Shown in pieces: positions 38,533-46,093 of a stretch of 64,000 nucleotides of DNA (position 1 is its first letter; the number at the start of each line of letters is the position of its first letter). Origin of the DNA: Xanthomonas cucurbitae (lineage in GTDB: Bacteria > Pseudomonadota > Gammaproteobacteria > Xanthomonadales > Xanthomonadaceae); contig NZ_MDED01000024.1 in the NCBI RefSeq assembly GCF_002939885.1, positions 1 to 64,000 on the forward strand, read 5' to 3'. The position numbers were made by a program, and so were the translations under genes. The notes beneath the pieces are model-generated. The model saw nothing but the letters and a program-made list of their open reading frames with translations. It was not told where the DNA came from and made no database searches.

Positions 38533-38585
38533 CACAGTGTCTCGGGTCGGCAGTGCATCGGGGGAGCCAGGCAAAGCGGCAACAA

Positions 38586-38615
38586 AAAAGCCGCCAGTGT
38601 GCGCTGGCGGCTTTT
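38586..38615 (-). terminator. Attenuator terminator of aroG
   Basis: On the minus strand AAAAGCCGCCAG, a six-base loop and CTGGCGGCTTTT form a 12-base-pair hairpin followed by a run of T (TTTTTTGTTG). It lies between the leader peptide stop and the aroG ATG, 53 bases before that ATG, so it ends transcription before the gene. The leader segment GCTGGCGG (plus-strand 38662-38669) is exactly complementary to CCGCCAGC, the 5' arm plus one loop base (plus-strand 38603-38610). This gives a mutually exclusive antiterminator. Confidence 0.9.
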
Positions 38616-38638
38616 CGGGAATGCTGCTGAAGTGTCCT

Positions 38639-38722
38639 TCAGGGTGAGCGCACTCCTTCCTCCGCCAGCGGCATCGGAAAGCCGTAGTACCAAAAATAAA
38701 ACTGGCTGCGGGGTGCGTTCAT
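38639..38722 (-). CDS. aroG leader peptide (Phe/Tyr/Trp-rich attenuator peptide)
   Basis: A 27-codon frame, ATG to TGA, contains QFYFWYYGF at residues 7-15: three Phe, three Tyr and one Trp codon in eight positions, after MNAPRS and before PMPLAEEGVRSP. A second in-frame ATG nine bases upstream (38731) would add three residues. No strong Shine-Dalgarno sequence is seen. Stalling on the aromatic codons leaves the antiterminator segment, from the last base of codon 18 to the first of codon 21, free to pair with the terminator arm. A ribosome reaching the stop covers it. This is the design of pheL and trpL, here with all three aromatic amino acids. Confidence 0.88.
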   Translation of the reverse strand: MNAPRSQFYFWYYGFPMPLAEEGVRSP

Positions 38723-38822
38723 GGGATGCATTGATACCACGCGTTTTTTTTTGATGCCACTGTTTCATCGGCAACGGAACGTGCAGGCCGACGCACTCTG
38801 CGCGCAGCACCGCAGGTGACCA

Positions 38823-39096
38823 GACGCGTCGGCATTCACACCTGCACAGGACAGATTGCTGCGGAACAACCGATGGATACGGGCAGTTGGCCCGGTGGAG
38901 CGGCGGCGTGTCGAGGCAGCGGTCCCGACCCGCGCAGCAGCGACGCTCCGGGCATCCGGGCCTGCCATGGAGAGCATCGAAAGTATCGTTTCATCATTTC
39001 TGCTTAGAGAACCGCTTTTTGGAGTCAAAATTGTTCTAAATCAGTTATTTGCAAATCACACATTCTTAATTTATCGTTCCACAAATCGTTTCATGG
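38823..39096. other. AT-rich intergenic stretch between aroG leader and yjjJ-like gene
   Basis: The last 100 bases before the HipA-like gene are far richer in A and T than the surroundings (TTTTTGGAGTCAAAATTGTT is typical). The ten bases ATCGTTTCAT occur twice, at 38985-38994 and 39085-39094, exactly 100 bases apart and the second just before the start codon. The region must also hold the aroG promoter on the minus strand, but I could not pick a convincing -10/-35 pair. No gene is seen. Confidence 0.5.
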
Positions 39097-40482
39097 ATGC
39101 TCTGCATGCCGCCGTCCGATGCAGTACAACGCCTGGTCGCCACACTGCGCCTCGAAGGCCCGTTGCGCGGTGCCGATCTCGCCACACGGCTGGGTGTGAG
39201 CAAGGCAACGCTCTCGCGCCTGGTCGCGGCAGCAGGCAGTGCCGTGCGGCGCTATGGCAACGCGCGCGCCACCCATTACATCGCCACCGGCGAGGTGAGA
39301 GGCGAACGTGCCTGGCCGCTCTACCGGATCGACGCTAAGGCCCGCGTCGTGCCGCTCGGCCAGCTGCATGCACTCCATCACGACCACTTCTGCGTGGAGT
39401 TGCTGCAGGACAACCCCGTGCTGCTGCGTCCGCCAATGCACCTGGGCGTGTTCGAGTCGCTGCCCTGGTTTCTCGATGACCAACGCCCGCAGGGATTTCT
39501 CGGGCGCAACCTGGCCCATCGCATTTCCAAGCCGTTGCGGCTGCCTGAAAATCTCACGCTGTGGTCGTCAAGTGACACGCTCGTTGCGCTGCTATCCGAT
39601 GGACACGACCAGCTCGGCGATCTGCTGGTTGGCGAGGCTGCGCTGGCACGCGCATTGGCATCGATCGAGCAGCCTGAGTGCATCGAGCCAGAAGCACGCG
39701 CAGAAAGCTATCTGCAGCACGCCGATGCCGCACTACGCGGTGAGGACGTCGGTTCATCCGCTGCCGGCGAGCAACCGAAGTTCACTGCCCTGCTGCGCGA
39801 CAACGCCGTGTATCGCCCGGTGATCGTGAAATTCTCCGACCGGATCGATCAGCCGGCCGGCCGGCGCTGGGCGGATCTGTTGCAGATGGAATCCCTGGCC
39901 AACCAGGTGTTGCTTGCCGGTGGCATCCCGGCGGCAACGACACACTGGCTGCAGGCAGGTGAGCGCGTGTTTCTCGAATCCACCCGCTTCGATCGCACAC
40001 CGACGTTGGGCCGACACGGGTTTGTCTCGTTGATGGCGATCTTCGCTGCGTTCTACGGGCAGTCGGAGGTCGGCACATGGCGTGCGCTTGCGCCGCTGCT
40101 CCAGCGCGATGGCTGGCTGAGTGCGGAAGACACCGAGCGTCTTGAGGTGACCAGCTGGTTCGGTGCGCTCATCGGCAATACCGACATGCATCTGGGCAAC
40201 GCCGCGCTGATGCTTGCCGACACTTTTCCGCTGCGGCTTGCGCCGGTGTACGACATGTTGCCGATGGCGCTACGGCCGGCGTCCAATGGCGAAGTCGTGC
40301 CCAGGGACATCCAGATTCCACCGCCCACGGTCGGCCAATTCGCCCAGTGGCGGCGCGCTGCCGCGCTGGCCGAACGGTTCTGGCAGCGATCCAGCGACGA
40401 CAACGCCCTGAGTGAGCAGATGCGCGGCATCGCTGCGCGCGCATTGGCAAGCCTGCGCCGAACGGCCTCGCGCCTTGCCTGA
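39097..40482 (+). CDS. YjjJ/HipA-family kinase-like toxin with N-terminal helix-turn-helix
   Basis: The 461-residue protein belongs to the HipA-like group typified by E. coli YjjJ. Residues 10-45 form a helix-turn-helix (LRGADLATRLGVSKATLSRLV). The kinase-like part has the lysine in PVIVKFSDR, SLANQVLLAGGIPAA, FLESTRFDR, and the catalytic-loop motif IGNTDMHLGNAAL (N-x-D-x-H-x-x-N). No hipB-like antitoxin gene is adjacent, which is normal for YjjJ, where the fused DNA-binding domain may act for it. Substrates are unknown; HipA phosphorylates glutamyl-tRNA synthetase. The ATG at 39106 is an equally good start. Confidence 0.82.
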   Translation: MLCMPPSDAVQRLVATLRLEGPLRGADLATRLGVSKATLSRLVAAAGSAVRRYGNARATHYIATGEVRGERAWPLYRIDAKARVVPLGQLHALHHDHFCVELLQDNPVLLRPPMHLGVFESLPWFLDDQRPQGFLGRNLAHRISKPLRLPENLTLWSSSDTLVALLSDGHDQLGDLLVGEAALARALASIEQPECIEPEARAESYLQHADAALRGEDVGSSAAGEQPKFTALLRDNAVYRPVIVKFSDRIDQPAGRRWADLLQMESLANQVLLAGGIPAATTHWLQAGERVFLESTRFDRTPTLGRHGFVSLMAIFAAFYGQSEVGTWRALAPLLQRDGWLSAEDTERLEVTSWFGALIGNTDMHLGNAALMLADTFPLRLAPVYDMLPMALRPASNGEVVPRDIQIPPPTVGQFAQWRRAAALAERFWQRSSDDNALSEQMRGIAARALASLRRTASRLA

Positions 40483-40541
40483 GCCCTGGCTCGCGACACT
40501 GCACCACACGCCGCAGCGTGCGATGCAGCGGCCAGCCTCAT

Positions 40542-43433
40542 TCAGAACGTAAACACATACTCCGCCGCCACTTCGCGGCCGATCGGGTTGAACAGCGTGG
40601 TGTTGTAGAAGCCGTAGCCGTAGAAGCGCTCCTTGTGTTCGTAGCCCACTTCGTTGAACACGTTGTTGACGTAGAAATTGACCTTGGCATAGTCGGTGAT
40701 CCTGTAGCCAGTGCTGAGGTTCCAGTAGATCGCCGGGCCGACGCGGCCAAAATAGCGCTTGCTGGTCTGGCCCAGATTCACGTTGCCGGTATCGGTGACC
40801 AGGCACTGATCCGAGGCGCTGGGCTGGTAGCCATCGTCGAAGCGTGCGCAGGTGCCCCAGTTGACCGCACGCATCGAACCGAGCCGGCGGAAGAACACGG
40901 TCCAGTCCCAGGCGCCGCCGTTGTCCCAGTGCACGCTGCCGCGCACCCGGCTGCGCACGCGCTCGTCGCGGCGGTTTTCGTCGCTGTCGGTGCGGTAGAT
41001 CTGCTCGCGGTAGGCAATCAGATTGTTGTAGTCCAGCGACAGCTGTAAGTTGCCCCAGCCGCCCGTGGCCAGGCGGTACCTCAGCGCGGCATCGATACCG
41101 GAGGTTTCCATCTGCGCCAGGTTGATCGGGCCGCGTTCGATGGCGGCGATGGTGCCGTCGGCATGACGTGTCACGCGCGAGGTGATGGTATCGCAGTAAC
41201 CGGCGCCGCCAGGGTTGTTCCAGGCGCCGCCGCTGATGGTGGTGCCGGTACGGCAGCCGGCTTCGGCCGACAGGATCTCGTCGCGGTCCAGATCCTTGAT
41301 CATGTCCTCCAGCTGGATGCGGTAGTAGTCCACGCTCAACGACAGCCCCTGTGCGATGTCCCACACCACGCCACCGGTGAACGAACGGCCGGTCTCCGAG
41401 CGCAGGTCGGGCGTGCCGCGCCGGTTCACATCCACGGTGTAGAAGATGTTGTTGTTCTCGTCGTTGCAGCCGCCGGTCTGGTACGCGCCGGAGGTGATGC
41501 AGCGATATTGGTCGATCACCGTCTGGTTGGTGGAGCTGGGTTCGCCCAGCACGTAGTGCATGTCCGGCGCGCGGAAGCTGGTGGCCAGGGTGCTGCGCAC
41601 CAGCAGGCTCTCCACCGGCCGCCATTCCAGGCCGGCGCTCCAGGTGGTGTCGCTCTGCTGGCCTACCTCGGTCTGGATGGCGGCGGAGGAGCGATAGTTG
41701 CTGTAGCGGTCGTAGCGGCCGGCCACATTGGCGCTGAGCGTGGACAGCAGCGGGATCTGGAATTCCAGGCCGGCCGAACTGCGCAGGCGCTCGCCACCAC
41801 CGCTGTCCACCACATCCACCGGGTAGCATTCGTTGGCGCAGGGGTCGGGCGAGAGTTGATAGCCCTGCTTGGCGACTTCGGCCACGGTGGCGAAGCGGAT
41901 CGGCCCCGCCCATCCCTGCATCACATCGCCGCTCAAACTGAAAATGGCTTGGTTGACCCAGGAATACGCAGCGTTGTGCGACTTGGCCACCAGGCTGTCG
42001 TACTCGTTGGATGCCAGCGGCGCGTACCAGCGCGCTTCGTTGACCGCATAGATCGGGTTGCCATCGGCACCAGTCCCGAGCGGGCTGCCGAGGAAATAAT
42101 CGGTGGCGCGCGCGGTATCCACGGTGCGGATGTATTCGTCCACGGTGTAGCGCGAACGGCCCACGCTCAGCTCCCAATCAAAGCGGTCGGCCCACACGCC
42201 GCGCAGGCCGGCGCCCAGATCCCAGGACTGTTCCTTGTTGTAGTTGGCCAACCGATCCCAGCCACCGGCTTCGCGGCGAGTGAGCTGGCGGATGGCATTC
42301 AACTGGCGTCCGGTGTTGGCATCCTGAAATGGACCCAGCAAGACATACGGCGGGTCATAGGTCCAGCGCCCGATGCTGCGGTTGGCCGACACCGTGGCCC
42401 AGGCCTCGGTCGCCGCGCCAAACTTCCAGGTGCCATACAGGTACGCCGAATAATCTTCGCTGCCGGTCACCAGGCCCCAATCGCCATAATCGCGCGCCAT
42501 GCCGCAATAGCTGCCCGAATTGGTGAGTGCGCCGGTATTCTGGTTGTAGCTCAACCGCTGGCCGTCGATGAACTCACCGCCGAAACGCGCGCAGGTGCCC
42601 GGCGGCGGCGCGAGGCGCTCGTTGGTGTTGACGTCGACTAGGCTCAGGCCGGTGAACGGGTTGAACCCGTAGCGGCGGTTCTGGCCGGTCCAGTTGGAAT
42701 AGGACATGTCGTCCGAGTCGTCCATCTTCGGGCGATCGCGCCCGCTCAATGGGTCGCGCCGGGTGGCCTGCAGCGCATAGGTCACGCTCCAGTTATCGCC
42801 GGTGCGCCCGCCGGCCCAGGACCCGTCGAAACTATCGCGACCGCCTTCAGTGGCGGTGCCGCCGCGCAAACGGAATTGATCTCCCTGGTAATCGCGCTTG
42901 AGGATCACGTTGATGACGCCGGCCACCGCATCCGAACCGTAGATCGCCGACGCGCCGCCGGTGAGGATGTCGATGCGCTCCACCGCGGCGGCGGGAATAT
43001 TGCTGTAGTTGGAGAAATTGCTTTCACCGCCGTACGGCAGCGGGTAATCGGCCACGCGGCGGCTGTTGACCAACAGCAGCGTGCGGCCCGGCCCCAGGTC
43101 GCGCAGGTTGATCGGCGAGGCATTGGGCGTGTGCGAGCCCCACTGCGTGTCCGCTTCCACCGAGCCTTGCTGGTTCATGCTGTTGAGTACGTCGTAGACG
43201 GTGGCGAAGCCTTCCTGCTGGATCTGCTGCGCGGAGATGGTGACCACCGGCTGCGCGCCTTCGACCTGCGCGCGCTTGATGCGCGAGCCGGTGACGCTGA
43301 CAGCATCCAGCGTGGACGTGGCGCGCGATGGATCGGGTTCGACTTGCTGGGCCATGAGCGGCGGTGCACACGCACCGGTCATGGCAAGGGACACGGTAAT
43401 GGACACGGCAAGACGGTGACTGCGACAGTTCAT
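40542..43433 (-). CDS. TonB-dependent outer-membrane receptor
   Basis: The 963-residue protein has a signal peptide (HRLAVSITVSLAMTGACAPPLMAQQ), a TonB-box-like DAVSVTGSRIKR, a plug domain (VYDVLNSMNQQGS, INLRDLGPGRTLLLVNSRRV, VERIDILTGGASAIYGSDAVAGVINVIL; about residues 40-180) and a 22-strand barrel ending in the aromatic EYVFTF. There is no STN domain, so it is not a FecA-type transducer. The substrate is unknown; the TGSRI-type plugs of Xanthomonadaceae often serve peptide or sugar uptake. GGGGGAC precedes the ATG. Confidence 0.92.
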   Translation of the reverse strand: MNCRSHRLAVSITVSLAMTGACAPPLMAQQVEPDPSRATSTLDAVSVTGSRIKRAQVEGAQPVVTISAQQIQQEGFATVYDVLNSMNQQGSVEADTQWGSHTPNASPINLRDLGPGRTLLLVNSRRVADYPLPYGGESNFSNYSNIPAAAVERIDILTGGASAIYGSDAVAGVINVILKRDYQGDQFRLRGGTATEGGRDSFDGSWAGGRTGDNWSVTYALQATRRDPLSGRDRPKMDDSDDMSYSNWTGQNRRYGFNPFTGLSLVDVNTNERLAPPPGTCARFGGEFIDGQRLSYNQNTGALTNSGSYCGMARDYGDWGLVTGSEDYSAYLYGTWKFGAATEAWATVSANRSIGRWTYDPPYVLLGPFQDANTGRQLNAIRQLTRREAGGWDRLANYNKEQSWDLGAGLRGVWADRFDWELSVGRSRYTVDEYIRTVDTARATDYFLGSPLGTGADGNPIYAVNEARWYAPLASNEYDSLVAKSHNAAYSWVNQAIFSLSGDVMQGWAGPIRFATVAEVAKQGYQLSPDPCANECYPVDVVDSGGGERLRSSAGLEFQIPLLSTLSANVAGRYDRYSNYRSSAAIQTEVGQQSDTTWSAGLEWRPVESLLVRSTLATSFRAPDMHYVLGEPSSTNQTVIDQYRCITSGAYQTGGCNDENNNIFYTVDVNRRGTPDLRSETGRSFTGGVVWDIAQGLSLSVDYYRIQLEDMIKDLDRDEILSAEAGCRTGTTISGGAWNNPGGAGYCDTITSRVTRHADGTIAAIERGPINLAQMETSGIDAALRYRLATGGWGNLQLSLDYNNLIAYREQIYRTDSDENRRDERVRSRVRGSVHWDNGGAWDWTVFFRRLGSMRAVNWGTCARFDDGYQPSASDQCLVTDTGNVNLGQTSKRYFGRVGPAIYWNLSTGYRITDYAKVNFYVNNVFNEVGYEHKERFYGYGFYNTTLFNPIGREVAAEYVFTF

Positions 43434-43860
43434 GAAAGTCCCCCGGGAGAAGCCGGACGCGGCCGGCGTGGCAGTGCACTGCAACGACGTCTGCCAGCGA
43501 TGCATGCATCGCCGCCCCTTGTCCGATGGCCCCCTGACCACTCGACGCAAACGCCTGCCCAGCGACGCTAAGGCTCCGATGACATCGGTGTCAATACACC
43601 TGTACTGGCAGTGATGCCTTTCCTCACATTCAGCCGCCTGGCACTGGCCGCTCGGTGGCTGACACGCGTCGAGCGCACTCGACAATGCAACTGGCCCGCA
43701 GCGGGCTTGCCATGCAGGCCACGGCTGCAGCTTTCGTATGTCCGTCGTTCTTCTTGCAGTGCAGTATTTCGCGTCGCGGTGTACCGCTGTGTACAGACGT
43801 ACAAATAATACAGGGGTAGCACGGATCGTCGTCTGGTTATTTCCTATCAAGGAGCGCTCT
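43434..43860. promoter_or_regulatory. Divergent region before xopX1 with an imperfect PIP-box-like pair
   Basis: Upstream of the first effector gene TTCTT and TTCGC (43748-43752 and 43768-43772) are separated by exactly 15 bases. The HrpX-responsive plant-inducible-promoter box is TTCGB-N15-TTCGB, so the left half has a mismatch at the conserved G. An AT-rich stretch (AAATAATACAG) about 31-38 bases further could be the -10 region. The match is weak, and expression independent of HrpX is possible. The remaining spacer holds nothing I recognise. Confidence 0.35.
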
Positions 43861-45918
43861 GTGGAGATCAAGCAGCCGCAAACAGCAGGACCATCTTCTC
43901 CCGCTTCGCCGCACGACGTTGGTACGGACACATCCTCTACAGGGGCCGCCGTGCCGTCTCCTCCATCGCCGATGCAAACGCCGGTCGATCCCCGCTTGTC
44001 GGCGCTCACAGCGCGCGGCCATTCGCGCGTGTCCATCCCCAACTCGGAGCATGGCTCCTCGCCGACAGCATCGCATGGGCCTGAACTGCAGACGCATTCA
44101 CCGGAACTCGCCTCCCGCTCGTCTACTGCCGCTACCTTGGTCACGCGTGCCAACGCTGCGTTGACACGCGGGGTTCAGCGGGCTTACGCCTCGGTATCCG
44201 AGGGCGCATCCAATCTTTGGTCGCTGACGGATCTCCGCACCATGCTGCAGATCCATGCAGACGACCCCACATTTCTGGCAGTCCTAAGGGGCGCCGATCC
44301 GGAACAACCGACGCCACATACCTTGTCGTCCTGCCGCCAGCAGATACAGGAGCTCGGCCGGCTCATCGAAACTGCAGAGGGGATTGGACCACATCAGCGC
44401 AACCAGCTGCTGGGCGACGTCAAAGAGATATTGAACGCCCTGCAGCCGCTCGATCACTCCACACCAGTCGCCTCACGAGTACTGAAGTCGGTTGGCAATC
44501 TCATCAATTTCTGGCCAATCGTTGTTCCCAGCCCGCTCATGGGCAATCAGGCCAAAACCCTCGCTTTCACGATGTCCACCGCCACCAAGGGGGTGCTCGC
44601 CATGTCAGCCTCGGCGTTACGCCCCAGTGCTGACGGCTTACCCTTTCCGTTCGCCGGAGGTCAGCTAGGCCGAGACGCGAACGAAATGCATCTCTACAAC
44701 GTGCTAATCAACACGCTGTTCCTCACTACCGAACTTCCGAAGAAATTCGGCGATCCGACGTTGCGCAGAAACGCTGAGACGGTCAGCCAGAATATGGGCT
44801 ACGCCGCAGGCATCTCGGTGAGCTTCACGGCCATGATGCTGACCCCATTCCTGTGGAACAGCCTCAGCGCGCTCGGCAATAAACTGCTGGACAAGACGGC
44901 ACGCCTGGGCGCCGCCGCAGCGCAGGCAACGGGCCTGAACAACCAGGCGGAGCAACTGCGTGCCCGTCTGACGCCTGCCCGAATTAACCAAGAAGTACGC
45001 TCGCAGCTAGAGGAGATCCGCGAACAGCTGGACGCCTCCTGCGAGACCTTTCAGCTGGCGCGTCGCAGCTTCATCGATCAGGATGGAGGGCGGGAACTCA
45101 CCAGAACGGTGAATGCGCAATGCACGCATCTGTTGGAAACGCTAGACAGGTGCAGCAAACGGCTTGCGAGCGTATTGCATCTGGATGGCGATCAGATGCC
45201 GGGTATTCCGCGCCAAGTAACCAACCACGATGTCTCCTCCAAGGTGGCATTGATGATACTGGCAACCGCAGTGACCGGCTCGACCATCTACCTTATCCAA
45301 CCGGATCGGTTGGGCACGATCAACCTGCTCAGTGACACCTGCATCGTGACAGCAGTGATGGCACAGTCGGTATGGAACAAACAGGCGACGCGGCAAGACG
45401 CAATGGACCGCTTCAAGGCCATGTGCGGTGGCAGCATGGTCATCGCCCTTGCACTGGGCGCAGAAAAATTGTCCAAGGTGCTCACCGACAAAAGCTTGAT
45501 AGAGTCCTCGCCCAACGCTCAGTTTTACGCCGGTGCCATCATGTCGCTGATGGCGGTAACGATGCCAGGCCCAATCGCACGCGGTGCGGAGCTGGCGATG
45601 AACTGGGGCGGACGCCAGCTTGGCCGCATGTTCACCGGCCCGGATGGCGCACAGCTGGCAACCTTTGTTCCCTCTTCTGCCGAAGAACTGCAGCAGATGT
45701 CCCAAAACACGTTGGCGTATCTGTTCAGCCTGGAAGATGAGCAGCTGCAGGACTATACGAGGACCGTGGGAGACTCCATCCTTCAAGCAATCCAGGACGC
45801 TGGCGAAGCGACACACGCCGGGCCCAGCAGCAACGTGACCCTCACCGAGATCGATGACAGCCAATCCGCCGCGCCCGAGCATGCGCCAGAGGGCGCTGGC
45901 AAGACGCGATCCGATTGA
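43861..45918 (+). CDS. xopX: XopX-family type III effector, copy 1
   Basis: The 685-residue protein starts at GTG after AAGGAG six bases upstream. The first 110 residues are rich in Ser, Pro, Thr and His with no hydrophobic segment, as in type III secretion signals. The conserved body follows: NLWSLTDLRTMLQIHADDP, VVPSPLMGNQAKTLAF, ADGLPFPFAGGQLGRDANEM, LFLTTELPKKFGDP and ATRQDAMDRFKAMC. XopX effectors suppress plant innate immunity in other Xanthomonas; no enzymatic motif is visible. Recognition is from memory of the family. Confidence 0.8.
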   Translation: MEIKQPQTAGPSSPASPHDVGTDTSSTGAAVPSPPSPMQTPVDPRLSALTARGHSRVSIPNSEHGSSPTASHGPELQTHSPELASRSSTAATLVTRANAALTRGVQRAYASVSEGASNLWSLTDLRTMLQIHADDPTFLAVLRGADPEQPTPHTLSSCRQQIQELGRLIETAEGIGPHQRNQLLGDVKEILNALQPLDHSTPVASRVLKSVGNLINFWPIVVPSPLMGNQAKTLAFTMSTATKGVLAMSASALRPSADGLPFPFAGGQLGRDANEMHLYNVLINTLFLTTELPKKFGDPTLRRNAETVSQNMGYAAGISVSFTAMMLTPFLWNSLSALGNKLLDKTARLGAAAAQATGLNNQAEQLRARLTPARINQEVRSQLEEIREQLDASCETFQLARRSFIDQDGGRELTRTVNAQCTHLLETLDRCSKRLASVLHLDGDQMPGIPRQVTNHDVSSKVALMILATAVTGSTIYLIQPDRLGTINLLSDTCIVTAVMAQSVWNKQATRQDAMDRFKAMCGGSMVIALALGAEKLSKVLTDKSLIESSPNAQFYAGAIMSLMAVTMPGPIARGAELAMNWGGRQLGRMFTGPDGAQLATFVPSSAEELQQMSQNTLAYLFSLEDEQLQDYTRTVGDSILQAIQDAGEATHAGPSSNVTLTEIDDSQSAAPEHAPEGAGKTRSD

Positions 45919-46093
45919 GCGCCTCCGCGCCGACGGTGCCTTTGCATAATCCGATTAGGCCCACGGCACGCCGATGCCGTGGCACGCACGTTGATCGCCA
46001 TTAGGACGCAACCGCTTTGGAACGAAACGCGTAGTTACGAAGCATCTACCAGTGACGAACTCTACCGCGCCCAGTAATTTCGAGGAATTTCCC
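45919..46093. other. Spacer between xopX copies with a perfect 8-base hairpin
   Basis: CCACGGCA-CGCCGA-TGCCGTGG (45961-45982) can form an eight-base-pair hairpin. No T-run follows, so it is a weak terminator or a processing site. No PIP-box is seen in front of the second effector copy, so the two genes may share one transcript. Confidence 0.5.

Noticed and set aside
38856..39338. 160-residue open frame before the HipA-like gene
   Set aside because: It spans the AT-rich spacer and the start of the real gene in another frame; no ribosome binding site or homology.
40270..42177. 635-residue minus-strand open frame
   Set aside because: It runs in another frame through the TonB-dependent receptor and antisense to the HipA-like gene.
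43733..43772. TTCGT and TTCGC before xopX copy 1 as a PIP box
   Set aside because: These two are 30 bases apart, not 15; only the weaker TTCTT-N15-TTCGC pair has the correct spacing.
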